From assembly GCA_035288405.1 (NCBI GenBank), contig DATEAK010000280.1, positions 1 to 9,221 of the forward strand: DNA of 9,221 nt, written 5' to 3'. Below, in pieces: positions 1 through 7,197 of the stretch (its first letter is position 1; the number at the start of each line of letters is the position of its first letter). Both the position numbers and the translations under genes were made by a program. The notes under the pieces were generated by a model. That model made no database searches. It had not been told where the DNA came from and saw only the letters and a list, made by a program, of their open reading frames with translations. This DNA is from JACPSX01 sp035288405 [NCBI: bacterium] (GTDB lineage Bacteria; JACPSX01).

Positions 1-699
1 CGCTTCCTGGCGGTCACAACGGCTCCCACCGTGATGGATCTCTACCATAACGTGGATTTTGTCTTTAATAACCCGTTTGTGTTCAAGGATCGCTTCGGGG
101 GAGAAGAGGATTACTTCAGCGGAAAGGGCGAGGCTTTCCCCGGCCGGGTCTGGGATACAAACTTCGTGGCGGACGTGGGGGCCTTTCAGCTCCAGAGCTG
201 GGAAGCCCGGGGCGCCGGCGGGAAGAACATTATGTTCGAGCTCGCCGATAATACCATGTGCGCTCATATCTCGGAGTTCCCGGTGGGGACTTACAAGAAA
301 GGACACCGCCACGGCCCGGGCGCTCACGTCATCATCATCAGCGGCGAGGGTTACTCCTTGCTGTGGCCGGAAGGACAACCCATCAAACAGGTGGACTGGA
401 AGGTGGGGAGCATGGTGGTGCCCCCGAATATGTGGTTTCACCAGCATTTCAACCCCGGGAAAAGCCCCGCCCGCTACCTGGCCTTGCGCTGGGGAAGCCG
501 CAAGTATCGGCGCGGCGAGGACGTGGCCATGCGGCGAGACCAAGCGACGGCGCGCTGGGCCGAGATCAGCGTGAAAGAAGGGGGAGGCCAGATCGAATAC
601 GAAGACGAGGACCCGCAGATCTACCGGATATTCCATGAGGCGTGCAGCACACGCGGCGCCGAGGTGAAGATGTCCACTCATCCCCAAGCCCGAAAGTGA
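1..699 (+). CDS. Cupin-domain protein, 5' end cut by window edge
   Basis: The frame is open from the first base and 232 residues are visible. The first codons (RFLAVT...) align with RYLAVT in the middle of the complete cupin gene downstream, so the true start lies outside the window; the internal GTG/ATG at 31-36 is not the start. The visible part is one full cupin domain. Its first motif is HRHGPGAH (nt 304-327), a His-x-His followed by a third His about where cupins usually carry Glu. Its second motif is G-x5-P-x4-H-x3-N, read as [12 protein letters not shown] conserved acidic tail, QIEYEDEDP, follows near the C-terminus. By comparison with the neighbour, a second, more N-terminal cupin domain probably lies upstream. 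It is likely a cytoplasmic metal-binding protein, since no membrane segment is visible. Cupins of this build include ring-cleaving dioxygenases such as gentisate dioxygenase, but also isomerases and sugar- or ligand-binding proteins. The reaction cannot be read from the sequence. Confidence 0.85.
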   Translation, partial: RFLAVTTAPTVMDLYHNVDFVFNNPFVFKDRFGGEEDYFSGKGEAFPGRVWDTNFVADVGAFQLQSWEARGAGGKNIMFELADNTMCAHISEFPVGTYKKGHRHGPGAHVIIISGEGYSLLWPEGQPIKQVDWKVGSMVVPPNMWFHQHFNPGKSPARYLALRWGSRKYRRGEDVAMRRDQATARWAEISVKEGGGQIEYEDEDPQIYRIFHEACSTRGAEVKMSTHPQARK

Positions 700-730
700 G
701 AGGGGCAAAGGTCGCACACGTGACCCCAAG

Positions 731-739
731 AAAGGAGGG
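731..739 (+). promoter_or_regulatory. Strong ribosome binding site of second cupin gene
   Basis: AAAGGAGGG lies six bases before the ATG at 746. It is a near-perfect anti-16S match and fixes the start of the cupin gene. The 46-base gap from the previous stop codon shows no terminator, so co-transcription with the upstream cupin gene is likely. Confidence 0.8.
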
Positions 740-745
740 TTTCGG

Positions 746-1813
746 ATGACGGAAGCAGGGGGAGAGGATCTCAGTTATTACCAGAAGTGGCTCCAACGGG
801 ATGGGATTCCGATCCTCCGGGACTTTTATCTCGAGAACATCCGCACCGTTCCCCTGGTGCGCTGGGATAGAAAGGGAGGGCTGGGGGTTTACCTGAACCT
901 GGCGGGAGCTGCGGAAGCCGATGACAGCTACATTTGCGAGATCCCTCCCGGAAGCCGGCTCAAGCCCCAGAAACATCTTTATGAGGAGCTGATCTTCGTC
1001 ATCAGCGGGCGTGGGGCTACCACTGTCTGGAACGAGGGGGGGAAGCCCCAAACTTTCGAATGGCAGGAAGGAAGCCTTTTCTCTCCGCCGCTAAACACCT
1101 GGCACCAACATTTCAACGGGCGCGGTGATCAGCCGGCTCGCTACCTTGCCGTCACCAACGCCCCGCTGGTTCTAAATTTGATCCAGAACGAGGACTTTGT
1201 TTTTGGATGCGGCTTCGTGTTTCATGACCGGTACCGGGGCGATGATGGGTACTTTAGCGGGGAAGGCCAGCGCATGGGAGCTCGGAGCTGGGAGACGAAT
1301 TTTGTGAAAGACGTACGGGAGTTCGGGCTCATCGACTGGAAGGAGAGGGGAGGAGGAGGAAAGAGCATCTTCTTCGAACTGTGCGAGAACAGCATGTCTT
1401 CCCACATTTCCCAGTTCCCGGTAGGCACTTACAAGAAGGCTCATCGCCACGGCCCCGGAGCCCACGTGGTGATCCTGAGAGGGAAGGGCTATACCCTGAT
1501 GTGGGAGGCGGGGAAACCAATCCAGCGCTTTGACTGGCAGGAAGGAACCCTGATCGTCCCTCCGGAGGGCTGGTTTCACCAACATTTCAACACGGGCAAG
1601 GAGCCAGCCCGTTACATGGCCTTTCACCGCCCTGGTTCCAGCCGCAAGTACCGGATGAGAAAACAGTGGGGAATCGATCTCAGCCTGAAGGAGGGCGGAG
1701 ACCAGATCGAATACGAGGATGAGGATCCGGCGATCCGAAAGCTTTTCGAGGAAGAGCTGGCCAAGGAGGGAGTTGCCTCCGGAATGGACAAAGTGCTGGC
1801 GAGCGGAAGTTAA
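746..1813 (+). CDS. Two-domain cupin (bicupin) protein
   Basis: This is a complete 355-residue protein with two cupin domains, a length usual for bicupins such as gentisate 1,2-dioxygenase. Domain 1 spans about residues 60-140. Its first motif reads Q75-K-H77-x3-E81-x6-G88, so the first metal-binding His is replaced by Gln. Its second motif has H120 and N124 (TWHQHFN). Domain 2 spans about residues 205-295. It carries H233, H235 and H240 in HRHGPGAH, with His in place of the usual Glu, and H278 and N282 in GWFHQHFN. The C-terminus has the acidic stretch QIEYEDEDP (residues 320-328), shared with the upstream partial gene; residues 134-330 are clearly paralogous to that gene. No signal peptide or membrane segment is seen, so it should be cytoplasmic. 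Domain 2 looks like the metal site; domain 1 may be structural or may bind metal weakly. Enzyme activity is possible but the substrate is unknown. The cupin fold call is firm; a dioxygenase role is only inference. Confidence 0.85.
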   Translation: MTEAGGEDLSYYQKWLQRDGIPILRDFYLENIRTVPLVRWDRKGGLGVYLNLAGAAEADDSYICEIPPGSRLKPQKHLYEELIFVISGRGATTVWNEGGKPQTFEWQEGSLFSPPLNTWHQHFNGRGDQPARYLAVTNAPLVLNLIQNEDFVFGCGFVFHDRYRGDDGYFSGEGQRMGARSWETNFVKDVREFGLIDWKERGGGGKSIFFELCENSMSSHISQFPVGTYKKAHRHGPGAHVVILRGKGYTLMWEAGKPIQRFDWQEGTLIVPPEGWFHQHFNTGKEPARYMAFHRPGSSRKYRMRKQWGIDLSLKEGGDQIEYEDEDPAIRKLFEEELAKEGVASGMDKVLASGS

Positions 1814-1880
1814 GGGGATCGGATGCATAGGGCGGCAGCGTAGCCTTTCTAGGGGTCGTAACAGACACGGAGTGAAACAG

Positions 1881-2978
1881 ATGATCAAAGTCTCGGGTCT
1901 TGTCAAGAAATACAAAGTAGGCAGCGGGGAAGTAGGCGCAGTCCAGGGTGTGGATTTCGAGGTGAAGCGCGGCAAGTTCTTTACTCTCCTGGGCCCCAGC
2001 GGTTGCGGCAAGACCACCACCCTGCGTTGCGTAGCCGGACTCGAAAAGCCCAACGAGGGGGATATCGAGATTGATGGTAAAGTAGTCTCGTCGCCATCCC
2101 GAAGGATCTTCGTCCCTCCCCACGATCGGGACATTGGCATGGTCTTTCAGTCTTACGCGATCTGGCCTCATATGGATGTGTTTTCCAACGTGGCTTTTCC
2201 CCTCATACACGGTAAGAGACGTACCCCTCGACGAGAGGTCAAGGAAAGAGTGGAGAAGGCCCTTGCCCTGGTAAAGTTGCAGGGGCTGGAGCGCAGGCCC
2301 GCACCGATGCTCAGCGGGGGCCAGCAGCAGAGGCTGGCTCTGGCTCGGGCGATTGTTCAGGAGCCTAAGGTTCTTCTCCTGGATGAACCCTTGAGCAATC
2401 TGGACGCCAAGCTGCGGGCCGAGATGCGTTTTGAACTGCGGGGACTTGTGAAGCGTCTCGGGATCACGACGCTTTACGTGACCCACGACCAGATGGAGGC
2501 TCTCACCATGTCCGACGAAGTGGCCGTGATGCAAGGTGGGGTTGTCGTCCAGTCGAGTTCCCCCCGGGATCTCTATACCCGTCCTCAAAACCCGTTTGTC
2601 GCTTCCTTCGTCGGGACTGCGAATTTTTTTCCGGGAAGAATCGTCGGTGAGGTGGGCCTCGATCATCTAGTTCCTGTGAACATCGGCTGCGCGGTATTTC
2701 GCTGTTTGCTCTCTGGAGGAGAAAGTTCCGGCCAGGAAGTGATTGTCTCCGTACGCCCCGAACATTTTTCACTTTTGTCGAAGGGACCACCGGAAAAGTC
2801 CAATGTCCTGGAAGGACGCGTGGTGGATGTCCTCTTTATCGGGGAAGCCCTGGATTGCCAGATCGAGGTTGCAGAGAAAATCGTTCGTGCCCGCGTGCCT
2901 GCCTCCACGGCGGTTTCGGAAGGAGAATCCGTCTACCTGAGTGCTTCCCCTGAGGACTGCGTGATCATCAAACCCTAG
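1881..2978 (+). CDS. ABC transporter ATP-binding protein, PotA/FbpC type
   Basis: This is a 365-residue cytoplasmic ATPase that powers an ABC importer. All nucleotide-binding motifs are intact: Walker A GPSGCGKTT (38-46), Q-loop Q90 in MVFQSYAIWPHM, signature LSGGQQQ (144-150), Walker B VLLLDEP (164-170) and the switch His202 in THDQ. A C-terminal TOBE-like region (about 245-365, with VRPE at 291-294) puts it in the spermidine/putrescine/iron/sugar importer group (PotA, FbpC, MalK). The AxWPHM sequence after the Q-loop is common in PotA/FbpC-like members. I chose the ATG at 1881 because the ABC domain begins directly after it and GGAG (1869-1872) stands eight bases ahead. The frame stays open back to 1719, but those codons overlap the cupin gene. 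No permease or binding protein lies beside it downstream, so the partners are probably upstream of the window. The substrate could be a polyamine, Fe(III), an organic acid or a sugar derivative; the sequence does not decide. Confidence 0.93.
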   Translation: MIKVSGLVKKYKVGSGEVGAVQGVDFEVKRGKFFTLLGPSGCGKTTTLRCVAGLEKPNEGDIEIDGKVVSSPSRRIFVPPHDRDIGMVFQSYAIWPHMDVFSNVAFPLIHGKRRTPRREVKERVEKALALVKLQGLERRPAPMLSGGQQQRLALARAIVQEPKVLLLDEPLSNLDAKLRAEMRFELRGLVKRLGITTLYVTHDQMEALTMSDEVAVMQGGVVVQSSSPRDLYTRPQNPFVASFVGTANFFPGRIVGEVGLDHLVPVNIGCAVFRCLLSGGESSGQEVIVSVRPEHFSLLSKGPPEKSNVLEGRVVDVLFIGEALDCQIEVAEKIVRARVPASTAVSEGESVYLSASPEDCVIIKP

Positions 2979-3008
2979 AGCGATGAGACTACGCCGGACT
3001 GATGAGAC

Positions 3009-3023
3009 CCGGAGCGGCTCCGG
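3009..3023 (+). terminator. GC-rich hairpin after the ABC ATPase gene
   Basis: CCGGAG-CGG-CTCCGG is a perfect inverted repeat with a 6-bp stem and 3-base loop, 31 bases after the ATPase stop codon. It lacks a following T-run, so it would be a weak or factor-assisted terminator at best, or an mRNA 3'-end stabiliser. The octamer GATGAGAC occurs twice just around it (2982-2989 and 3001-3008). Confidence 0.3.
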
Positions 3024-3071
3024 ACCTCGAGGAAGCCAGGGGACTCCCCCGGGGATCTTAAATCTGACGGA

Positions 3072-3350
3072 TTACAGCTGGCTCATGTAGCCCTTCTCTC
3101 GATAGTAACGTTCAGCTCCTGGATGGAGCGGGGCTCCAATCCCCTTCCACATCGTGTAGGGATCCATGGGGTAGGTCATCGGGCTGCGCTCCCGCGGCAG
3201 GTGACGATAGCGCGCTTCCAATTCCGAACGTTCCTCGACCATCACCGCTGTGATCGTGTGCGCGAGTTCTTCGGGCATATCTTCTCGGACAATGATCGCC
3301 CAGTTCCACCAGCTCATACCACTGCGCCGTCGCCCACTCCAAGGTGACAT
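3072..3350 (-). pseudogene. C-terminal remnant of a TAXI-type TRAP solute-binding protein
   Basis: The minus-strand frame ending at the TAA at 3072-3074 encodes about 80 convincing residues, including WWNWAIIVREDMPEELA and, near the end, GAPLHPGAERYYREKGYM. Such endings are typical of TAXI-family periplasmic binding proteins. The intact TAXI protein in this same window ends in a related pattern (IPYHSGAIKFFREKG). The first dozen residues of this frame (about MSPWSGRRRSG) do not fit the family, and the expected 200-plus upstream residues, with signal peptide and substrate pocket, are missing. Around 3320-3365 another minus frame (MTPADVTLEW...) may hold the preceding bit, which suggests a frameshift near 3315-3340. 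No fused or separate TRAP permease lies next to it. It is most likely a decayed gene fragment and not a functional small protein. The divergence from the intact TAXI protein suggests a different subfamily and not a recent copy. Confidence 0.65.
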
Positions 3351-3378
3351 CCGCCGGCGTCATGACGGCTTGCCCGCT

Positions 3379-3621
3379 TTACCAGCGCAAGCGTGCCTGC
3401 CGCTCCTCCGGCGTGTCTGCGGTGTGAAACGCGCAGTAGCCGAGAGGGTTCACGTGACGGCATTCCGGACAGGTTCGATTGGCCGCATTGCTATTGTACT
3501 CACCGTCGGGTGTGCCAGTTTTTCTGAATATTAACTGTGATAGACTGGTGCTGTTCCAACCGAGCCCTCCCCGGGATCGAGCAGCGGCCTTGCGGCAAAG
3601 AGTGCAATTGTGTGGGCCGAG
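3379..3621 (-). pseudogene. Startless zinc-ribbon-like frame, probable gene remnant
   Basis: This 80-codon minus-strand frame is open between TGA (3622-3624) and TAA (3379-3381). Its second half looks like real protein: CPECRHVNPLGYCAFH followed by a charged helix-like DTPEERQARLRW end. It contains CxxC plus a later C-x2-H, and a further CxxC (CTLC) near the upstream limit, so a Zn-ribbon-like fold is conceivable. There is no ATG in the frame and no GTG or TTG before the cysteine cluster, so it cannot be expressed as it stands. It runs, after its stop codon and in the same frame, into the MTPADVTLEW segment next to the TAXI remnant. I do not recognise the family. It may be a broken gene end, or chance openness in GC-rich DNA. 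The upstream half (Gly/Arg/Ser-rich) is the least gene-like. Confidence 0.3.
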
Positions 3622-3693
3622 TCAGTGGATATGAATCGCTGGAGCGGCACCAAGCGGATAACTTCGGTCAGTCGGGAAGTGAGTGAAAGTGTA

Positions 3694-5073
3694 ATGACCA
3701 TGGATAAGCAGTGGGCCCGCAGCGCCATACTCCTGGTGATCGGACTGGGCTCTTTTATGGGCGCTGTGGACAGCGCTATCACCACGATCATTGTTCCGGT
3801 GATTCAAAAGGACTTTTCCACCAGCGTGTTGGCCGTGCAATGGGTTACTCTGGCTTTCCTGGTCACCGTCAGCGGCTTTCTCCCGGTATTTGGACGTCTC
3901 GGAGATTTATGGGGACACCGCACGGTTTACCTCTCCGGCGTCCTCGTGTTCACGCTGTCTTCCTTTTTATGCGGCTTGGCTCCAACCGTGGTTTGGCTAA
4001 TCAGTTTCCGGGTTTTTCAGGCGGTGGGATCGGCGATGGTAGGCTCCGTGGCTCCAACCCTTCTGACCATGAGTTTTCCTCCTGAAAATCGCGGGCGGGT
4101 ACTGGGCCTGCAATTGACCATGACCTATCTAGGGTTGATTGCCGGTCCTTCTCTGGGCGGTTTTCTCACTCAGTTGTGGCACTGGAGGGCTGCCTTCTGG
4201 ATCAACGTACCGATCGGGATGGTCCTTTTCCTTGCTACTCTCTGTGTAGTGCCCAGTGGCGGCAAAGGACGGAGGGAACGCTTCGATTTCGTCGGCGCCG
4301 TACTGCTTTTTACCGCAGTTGCCGCAGGATTGCTGGGGATTACGGGTAGCGGCGGGAAGACGCCGGCCGGTCTGATCCTCCTGGGCATGTTGCTTGGGTT
4401 CTTCTTTGCCCGCCGCGAATTGCGGCTGGAAAGCCGGGGGGAGCCCGTCCTGGTTCGCATGTCACTGTTCCGAAATCGTATTTTTTCCTTAAGCGCGGGA
4501 GTGTCTCTCGTTGGTTACACCTGCGAGTTCTTCGTTACTTTCCTGGTCCCCTTCTACCTGATGCAGGTACTCGGGTTGTCCGGTGGTGCCGCCGGGTTGT
4601 TGCTTACGGTGAAATCGATCGTGATGGTCTTCGTAGCACCCTTGTCCGGGAACTTGTCCGATCGGTTGGGCCCCCGCCCGCTCAGTCTTGCGGGCATGGG
4701 ATGTTATGCGGTTTCGTTGATCTTCCAGGCTCAGCTCACCGGGCATAGCGGTATGATCTGGGTTGCCTCGCTCCTTATCTTGTCCGGCATCGCCGTGGGG
4801 CTTTTTGTCTCTCCCAATAATAGTGCCATGCTGGGAGCTGCGCCGCAGTCAGCTCAAGGGGTAGCCTCTGCCGTATTGGCTTTGGTAAGAAATTTGGGCA
4901 TGGCCTTTGGAATTGCGTTCTCGGGTGCCTTATTGGCTTTCCGCCCGGCAAGCGTGCTGGACGGTTTCCGCTTTGCGATGTTTTTTGGAACGATCATCGC
5001 AGCAGTCGGGATCGTCTTGTCGGCGTTTCAAAAACGCCTTCCCGCGGTCCTGCCGGCAGAGCGTAGGTCATAG
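3694..5073 (+). CDS. MFS transporter, DHA2 (EmrB/QacA-like) drug/metabolite exporter
   Basis: This 459-residue, strongly hydrophobic protein has a pattern consistent with 14 membrane helices, the usual size for the DHA2 family of proton-coupled exporters in the inner membrane. Helix 1 carries the family Asp (AVDSAITTIIVP, D26), corresponding to the LDxTIVNVALP motif. Motif A GRLGDLWGHR lies at 67-76. Motif C, typical of antiporters, is GLIAGPSLGG (147-156), followed by FWINVPIG (168-175), as in EmrB relatives. Several starts are possible. The frame is open from 3610, but helix 1 begins close to the ATG codons at 3694 and 3700, so I chose 3694; the upstream ribosome-site match (GGGAAGTGAG, from 3674) is weak. 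It stands alone: gene debris lies upstream and the next gene runs toward it. No regulator or membrane-fusion partner is seen, so it probably works alone. The substrate could be a toxic compound or a pathway product. Confidence 0.9.
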   Translation: MTMDKQWARSAILLVIGLGSFMGAVDSAITTIIVPVIQKDFSTSVLAVQWVTLAFLVTVSGFLPVFGRLGDLWGHRTVYLSGVLVFTLSSFLCGLAPTVVWLISFRVFQAVGSAMVGSVAPTLLTMSFPPENRGRVLGLQLTMTYLGLIAGPSLGGFLTQLWHWRAAFWINVPIGMVLFLATLCVVPSGGKGRRERFDFVGAVLLFTAVAAGLLGITGSGGKTPAGLILLGMLLGFFFARRELRLESRGEPVLVRMSLFRNRIFSLSAGVSLVGYTCEFFVTFLVPFYLMQVLGLSGGAAGLLLTVKSIVMVFVAPLSGNLSDRLGPRPLSLAGMGCYAVSLIFQAQLTGHSGMIWVASLLILSGIAVGLFVSPNNSAMLGAAPQSAQGVASAVLALVRNLGMAFGIAFSGALLAFRPASVLDGFRFAMFFGTIIAAVGIVLSAFQKRLPAVLPAERRS

Positions 5074-5159
5074 GGTTAAGGCGGAGAGGAGTCACCCTCG
5101 CTGCAGTTTTCCCCATCGAGTTTGGATCAGGGTGTTGCGACGGGGGTTGTCTCGGGAAA

Positions 5160-7187
5160 TTAGAGAGCCTCTCGTTCCGGCTCTGGTCCCGCAGAACCGT
5201 CCCCGGTAACGGTTTCGGGAATCCCCGTGGGAGCAAGGCGGCCCTCTTCGCGCTGCAACCCGGACCATTGCACCAAGGCGATCACCCCAAAGAGTGCTGC
5301 GCCGAAGGTCATCGCGGGCAGCCAGAGACTGCCGACTAGGCCCGTCGGGACGATCATTCCCGCGCCGGCCAGACCAGTCAGGAGTCGCAAGGGAATCCTC
5401 ATGGGTCTGAAGAGATAGCCTGCAAGAGCTACCGCAAGGGCCCCCGCCCCGGCAATCGCCGTGACCACATCGTAGACAATGTGGCGCAGGTTTCCGACCA
5501 AGAGCAGGGTAGGGGAATAAACAAAGAGAAAGGGGACTACATAGGCGATGGCCCCAAAGCGCATACCCGTCAGACCCGTGCGCCACAGGTCGGAACCTGC
5601 AATGGAGGCGGCGGCATAGGTGGCCAGGCAGACGGGAGGTGTGATCATGGACATCATCCCAAGATAGAAGATGAAGAAATGGGCTGCAAGCGGGGGAACG
5701 CCTATTTGAATTAAGGCCGGGGCTAACAGCCCCACTAGGAGAAGGTAGACCGCCGCCGTGGGCATTCCCATCCCCATAATGATGCTGATCCCCGCCGTGA
5801 GCAGGAGAAGGGGGAAGAGGTTCGAGCCCGCCAGATGTACGAGGCCCAGAGATAACCCGAAGCCGAGACCGCTCACATTGAGGACTCCGATGACGAAGCC
5901 GGCTGCGGCACAAACCACGCCGATCTCCAGAAGCCCTCTTCCTGTTCCCTCGCACAGTCTAAGAATCTTCTTCAAAGTAGGGCGAGTATTCTTCCGGAAT
6001 GTAGCCAGGACCAGCAGCGCCCCGGTGGCGAGAAAGCCTGCCTTTCCGGCGGACAAGCTAAGCCAGAGCAGCGTGTAGATTAGGATCCCGATGATCGGGG
6101 CGAAAAGCCAGCCGCGCCTCAAGACGGAGATCATTGCAGGGAGTCCGGAAGCGGGAATTCTTTTAAGGCCGAGCTTAGCGGCTTCCAAATCGATCTGGAT
6201 GAACAGGATCAGGTAGTAAAGCAGCGCCGGAATGATCGCCGCCAGGACGACTTTGCCGTATGAGATTCCCAAGAACTCCGCGATCAAGAAAGCCGTGGCT
6301 CCCATGACCGGCGGCACGAGCTGGCCTCCTGTGGAAGTCACAGCTTCGATGGCTCCGGCCATATGGGCGGGGTAACGGGCCGCCTTCATCATGGGGATCG
6401 TGATGACTCCATCGACGACCACGTTGGCGACAGCGCTCCCCGAGATGGTACCGAAGAGGCTGCTGGAAAAAACAGACATCTTGGCAGGACCGCCGCGGAA
6501 TCTCCCCATGGCGGACATGGCAAAATCGATAAAAAACTCGCTTCCCCCGGTGACATAAAGTGCTTGTCCCAATAGGATGAATGCCAGGACGTCGCTCACC
6601 ACGACCCCGAGGGGTAAGCCGAGAAGGCTGTTTGTGTCCAGGTAGAGATAGGTAAAGAGTCGTTCCCAGGGGACCTCCTTGCCATAAAGTATTCCCGGAA
6701 ACAAGGCGGCAAAGCGGGCGTAGAAGATGAAAAACCCGATAATGACCACCAGGGCCCAACCGGCGATGCGGCGGGTGGCCTCCAGGACCAAAAGGACCGC
6801 AATCCCTCCCAGAATCCATTTGTCCGGAGTGGCAAAGGCCTGCTCGTACAGGAGGATGGGATAACGAACCGCGATGTTCAGGCCTAAAATAATCCCCAGG
6901 CAGGCCAGGAGCCCGTCATACCAGGGAAGTTTTGAGCTTGCGCGTTTCGAGGGCATCCCCAGGAAAACGGAAGCAAGAACAAGTCCGAGGAAGAGACCGA
7001 TGGCCTGTTCCCTGAAAATGACCTTCCCGAAGTAGGTGTGAATATCAAGGGCAAACCCGGCGCTGCTCAGTGTAAGGAGGATAAGCAAGGCCCGCTGCAA
7101 CCACCCGAGAGGACCCGGGTGGATGCGAAAGCGGGCCAACTCTCCATCTGGTACAACTTGAATTTCGGCGGAATCCTTGCCGGTCAT
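5160..7187 (-). CDS. TRAP transporter fused permease (DctQ-like + DctM)
   Basis: This is a 675-residue inner-membrane protein of the TRAP 4TM/12TM fusion type, in which the small (DctQ) and large (DctM) subunits are one chain. It imports a substrate delivered by the periplasmic TAXI protein, driven by an ion gradient. The N-terminal four-helix part spans about residues 30-165. The DctM part follows with conserved stretches: GTISGSAVANVV (246-257), STGGQLVPPVMGATAF (285-300), IMGMGMPTAAVY (470-481) and SMITPPVCLATYAAASIAG (513-531). These Ser/Gly/Pro-rich hairpins form the ion and substrate path in TRAP permeases. About 120 further residues at the C-terminus hold extra helices, as in many fusion members, and end in a hydrophilic tail. 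I chose the ATG at 7185-7187, ten bases after the TAXI stop. A TTG at 7218-7220 would overlap that gene, and a GGA lies seven bases ahead of the ATG. Close spacing implies translation coupled to the binding-protein gene. Confidence 0.93.
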   Translation of the reverse strand: MTGKDSAEIQVVPDGELARFRIHPGPLGWLQRALLILLTLSSAGFALDIHTYFGKVIFREQAIGLFLGLVLASVFLGMPSKRASSKLPWYDGLLACLGIILGLNIAVRYPILLYEQAFATPDKWILGGIAVLLVLEATRRIAGWALVVIIGFFIFYARFAALFPGILYGKEVPWERLFTYLYLDTNSLLGLPLGVVVSDVLAFILLGQALYVTGGSEFFIDFAMSAMGRFRGGPAKMSVFSSSLFGTISGSAVANVVVDGVITIPMMKAARYPAHMAGAIEAVTSTGGQLVPPVMGATAFLIAEFLGISYGKVVLAAIIPALLYYLILFIQIDLEAAKLGLKRIPASGLPAMISVLRRGWLFAPIIGILIYTLLWLSLSAGKAGFLATGALLVLATFRKNTRPTLKKILRLCEGTGRGLLEIGVVCAAAGFVIGVLNVSGLGFGLSLGLVHLAGSNLFPLLLLTAGISIIMGMGMPTAAVYLLLVGLLAPALIQIGVPPLAAHFFIFYLGMMSMITPPVCLATYAAASIAGSDLWRTGLTGMRFGAIAYVVPFLFVYSPTLLLVGNLRHIVYDVVTAIAGAGALAVALAGYLFRPMRIPLRLLTGLAGAGMIVPTGLVGSLWLPAMTFGAALFGVIALVQWSGLQREEGRLAPTGIPETVTGDGSAGPEPEREAL

Positions 7188-7197
7188 TGAATATCCG

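Noticed and set aside
31-36. GTG/ATG at 31-36 as start of the first cupin gene
   Set aside because: The frame is open to the window edge and the preceding ten codons align with the paralogue (RFLAVTTAP versus RYLAVTNAP), so the gene extends to the left.
1172-2140. Long minus-strand open frame of 322 codons
   Set aside because: It lies opposite the bicupin gene and the start of the ATPase gene, has low-complexity Pro/Ser/Arg-rich translation, and matches no family I know. Openness opposite a GC-rich coding strand is expected.
1680-2666. Minus-strand open frame of 328 codons
   Set aside because: It covers the antisense of the ATPase gene, whose motifs are all intact on the plus strand. Its translation has no recognisable domain.
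5074-5159. Bidirectional terminator between the convergent MFS and TRAP genes
   Set aside because: I looked for a stem followed by a T-run on either strand and found no convincing one.
5092-5955. Minus-strand open frame of 287 codons at the end of the TRAP permease
   Set aside because: It is an Arg/Pro/Ser-rich out-of-frame reading of the permease gene, whose own frame carries the conserved TRAP motifs.
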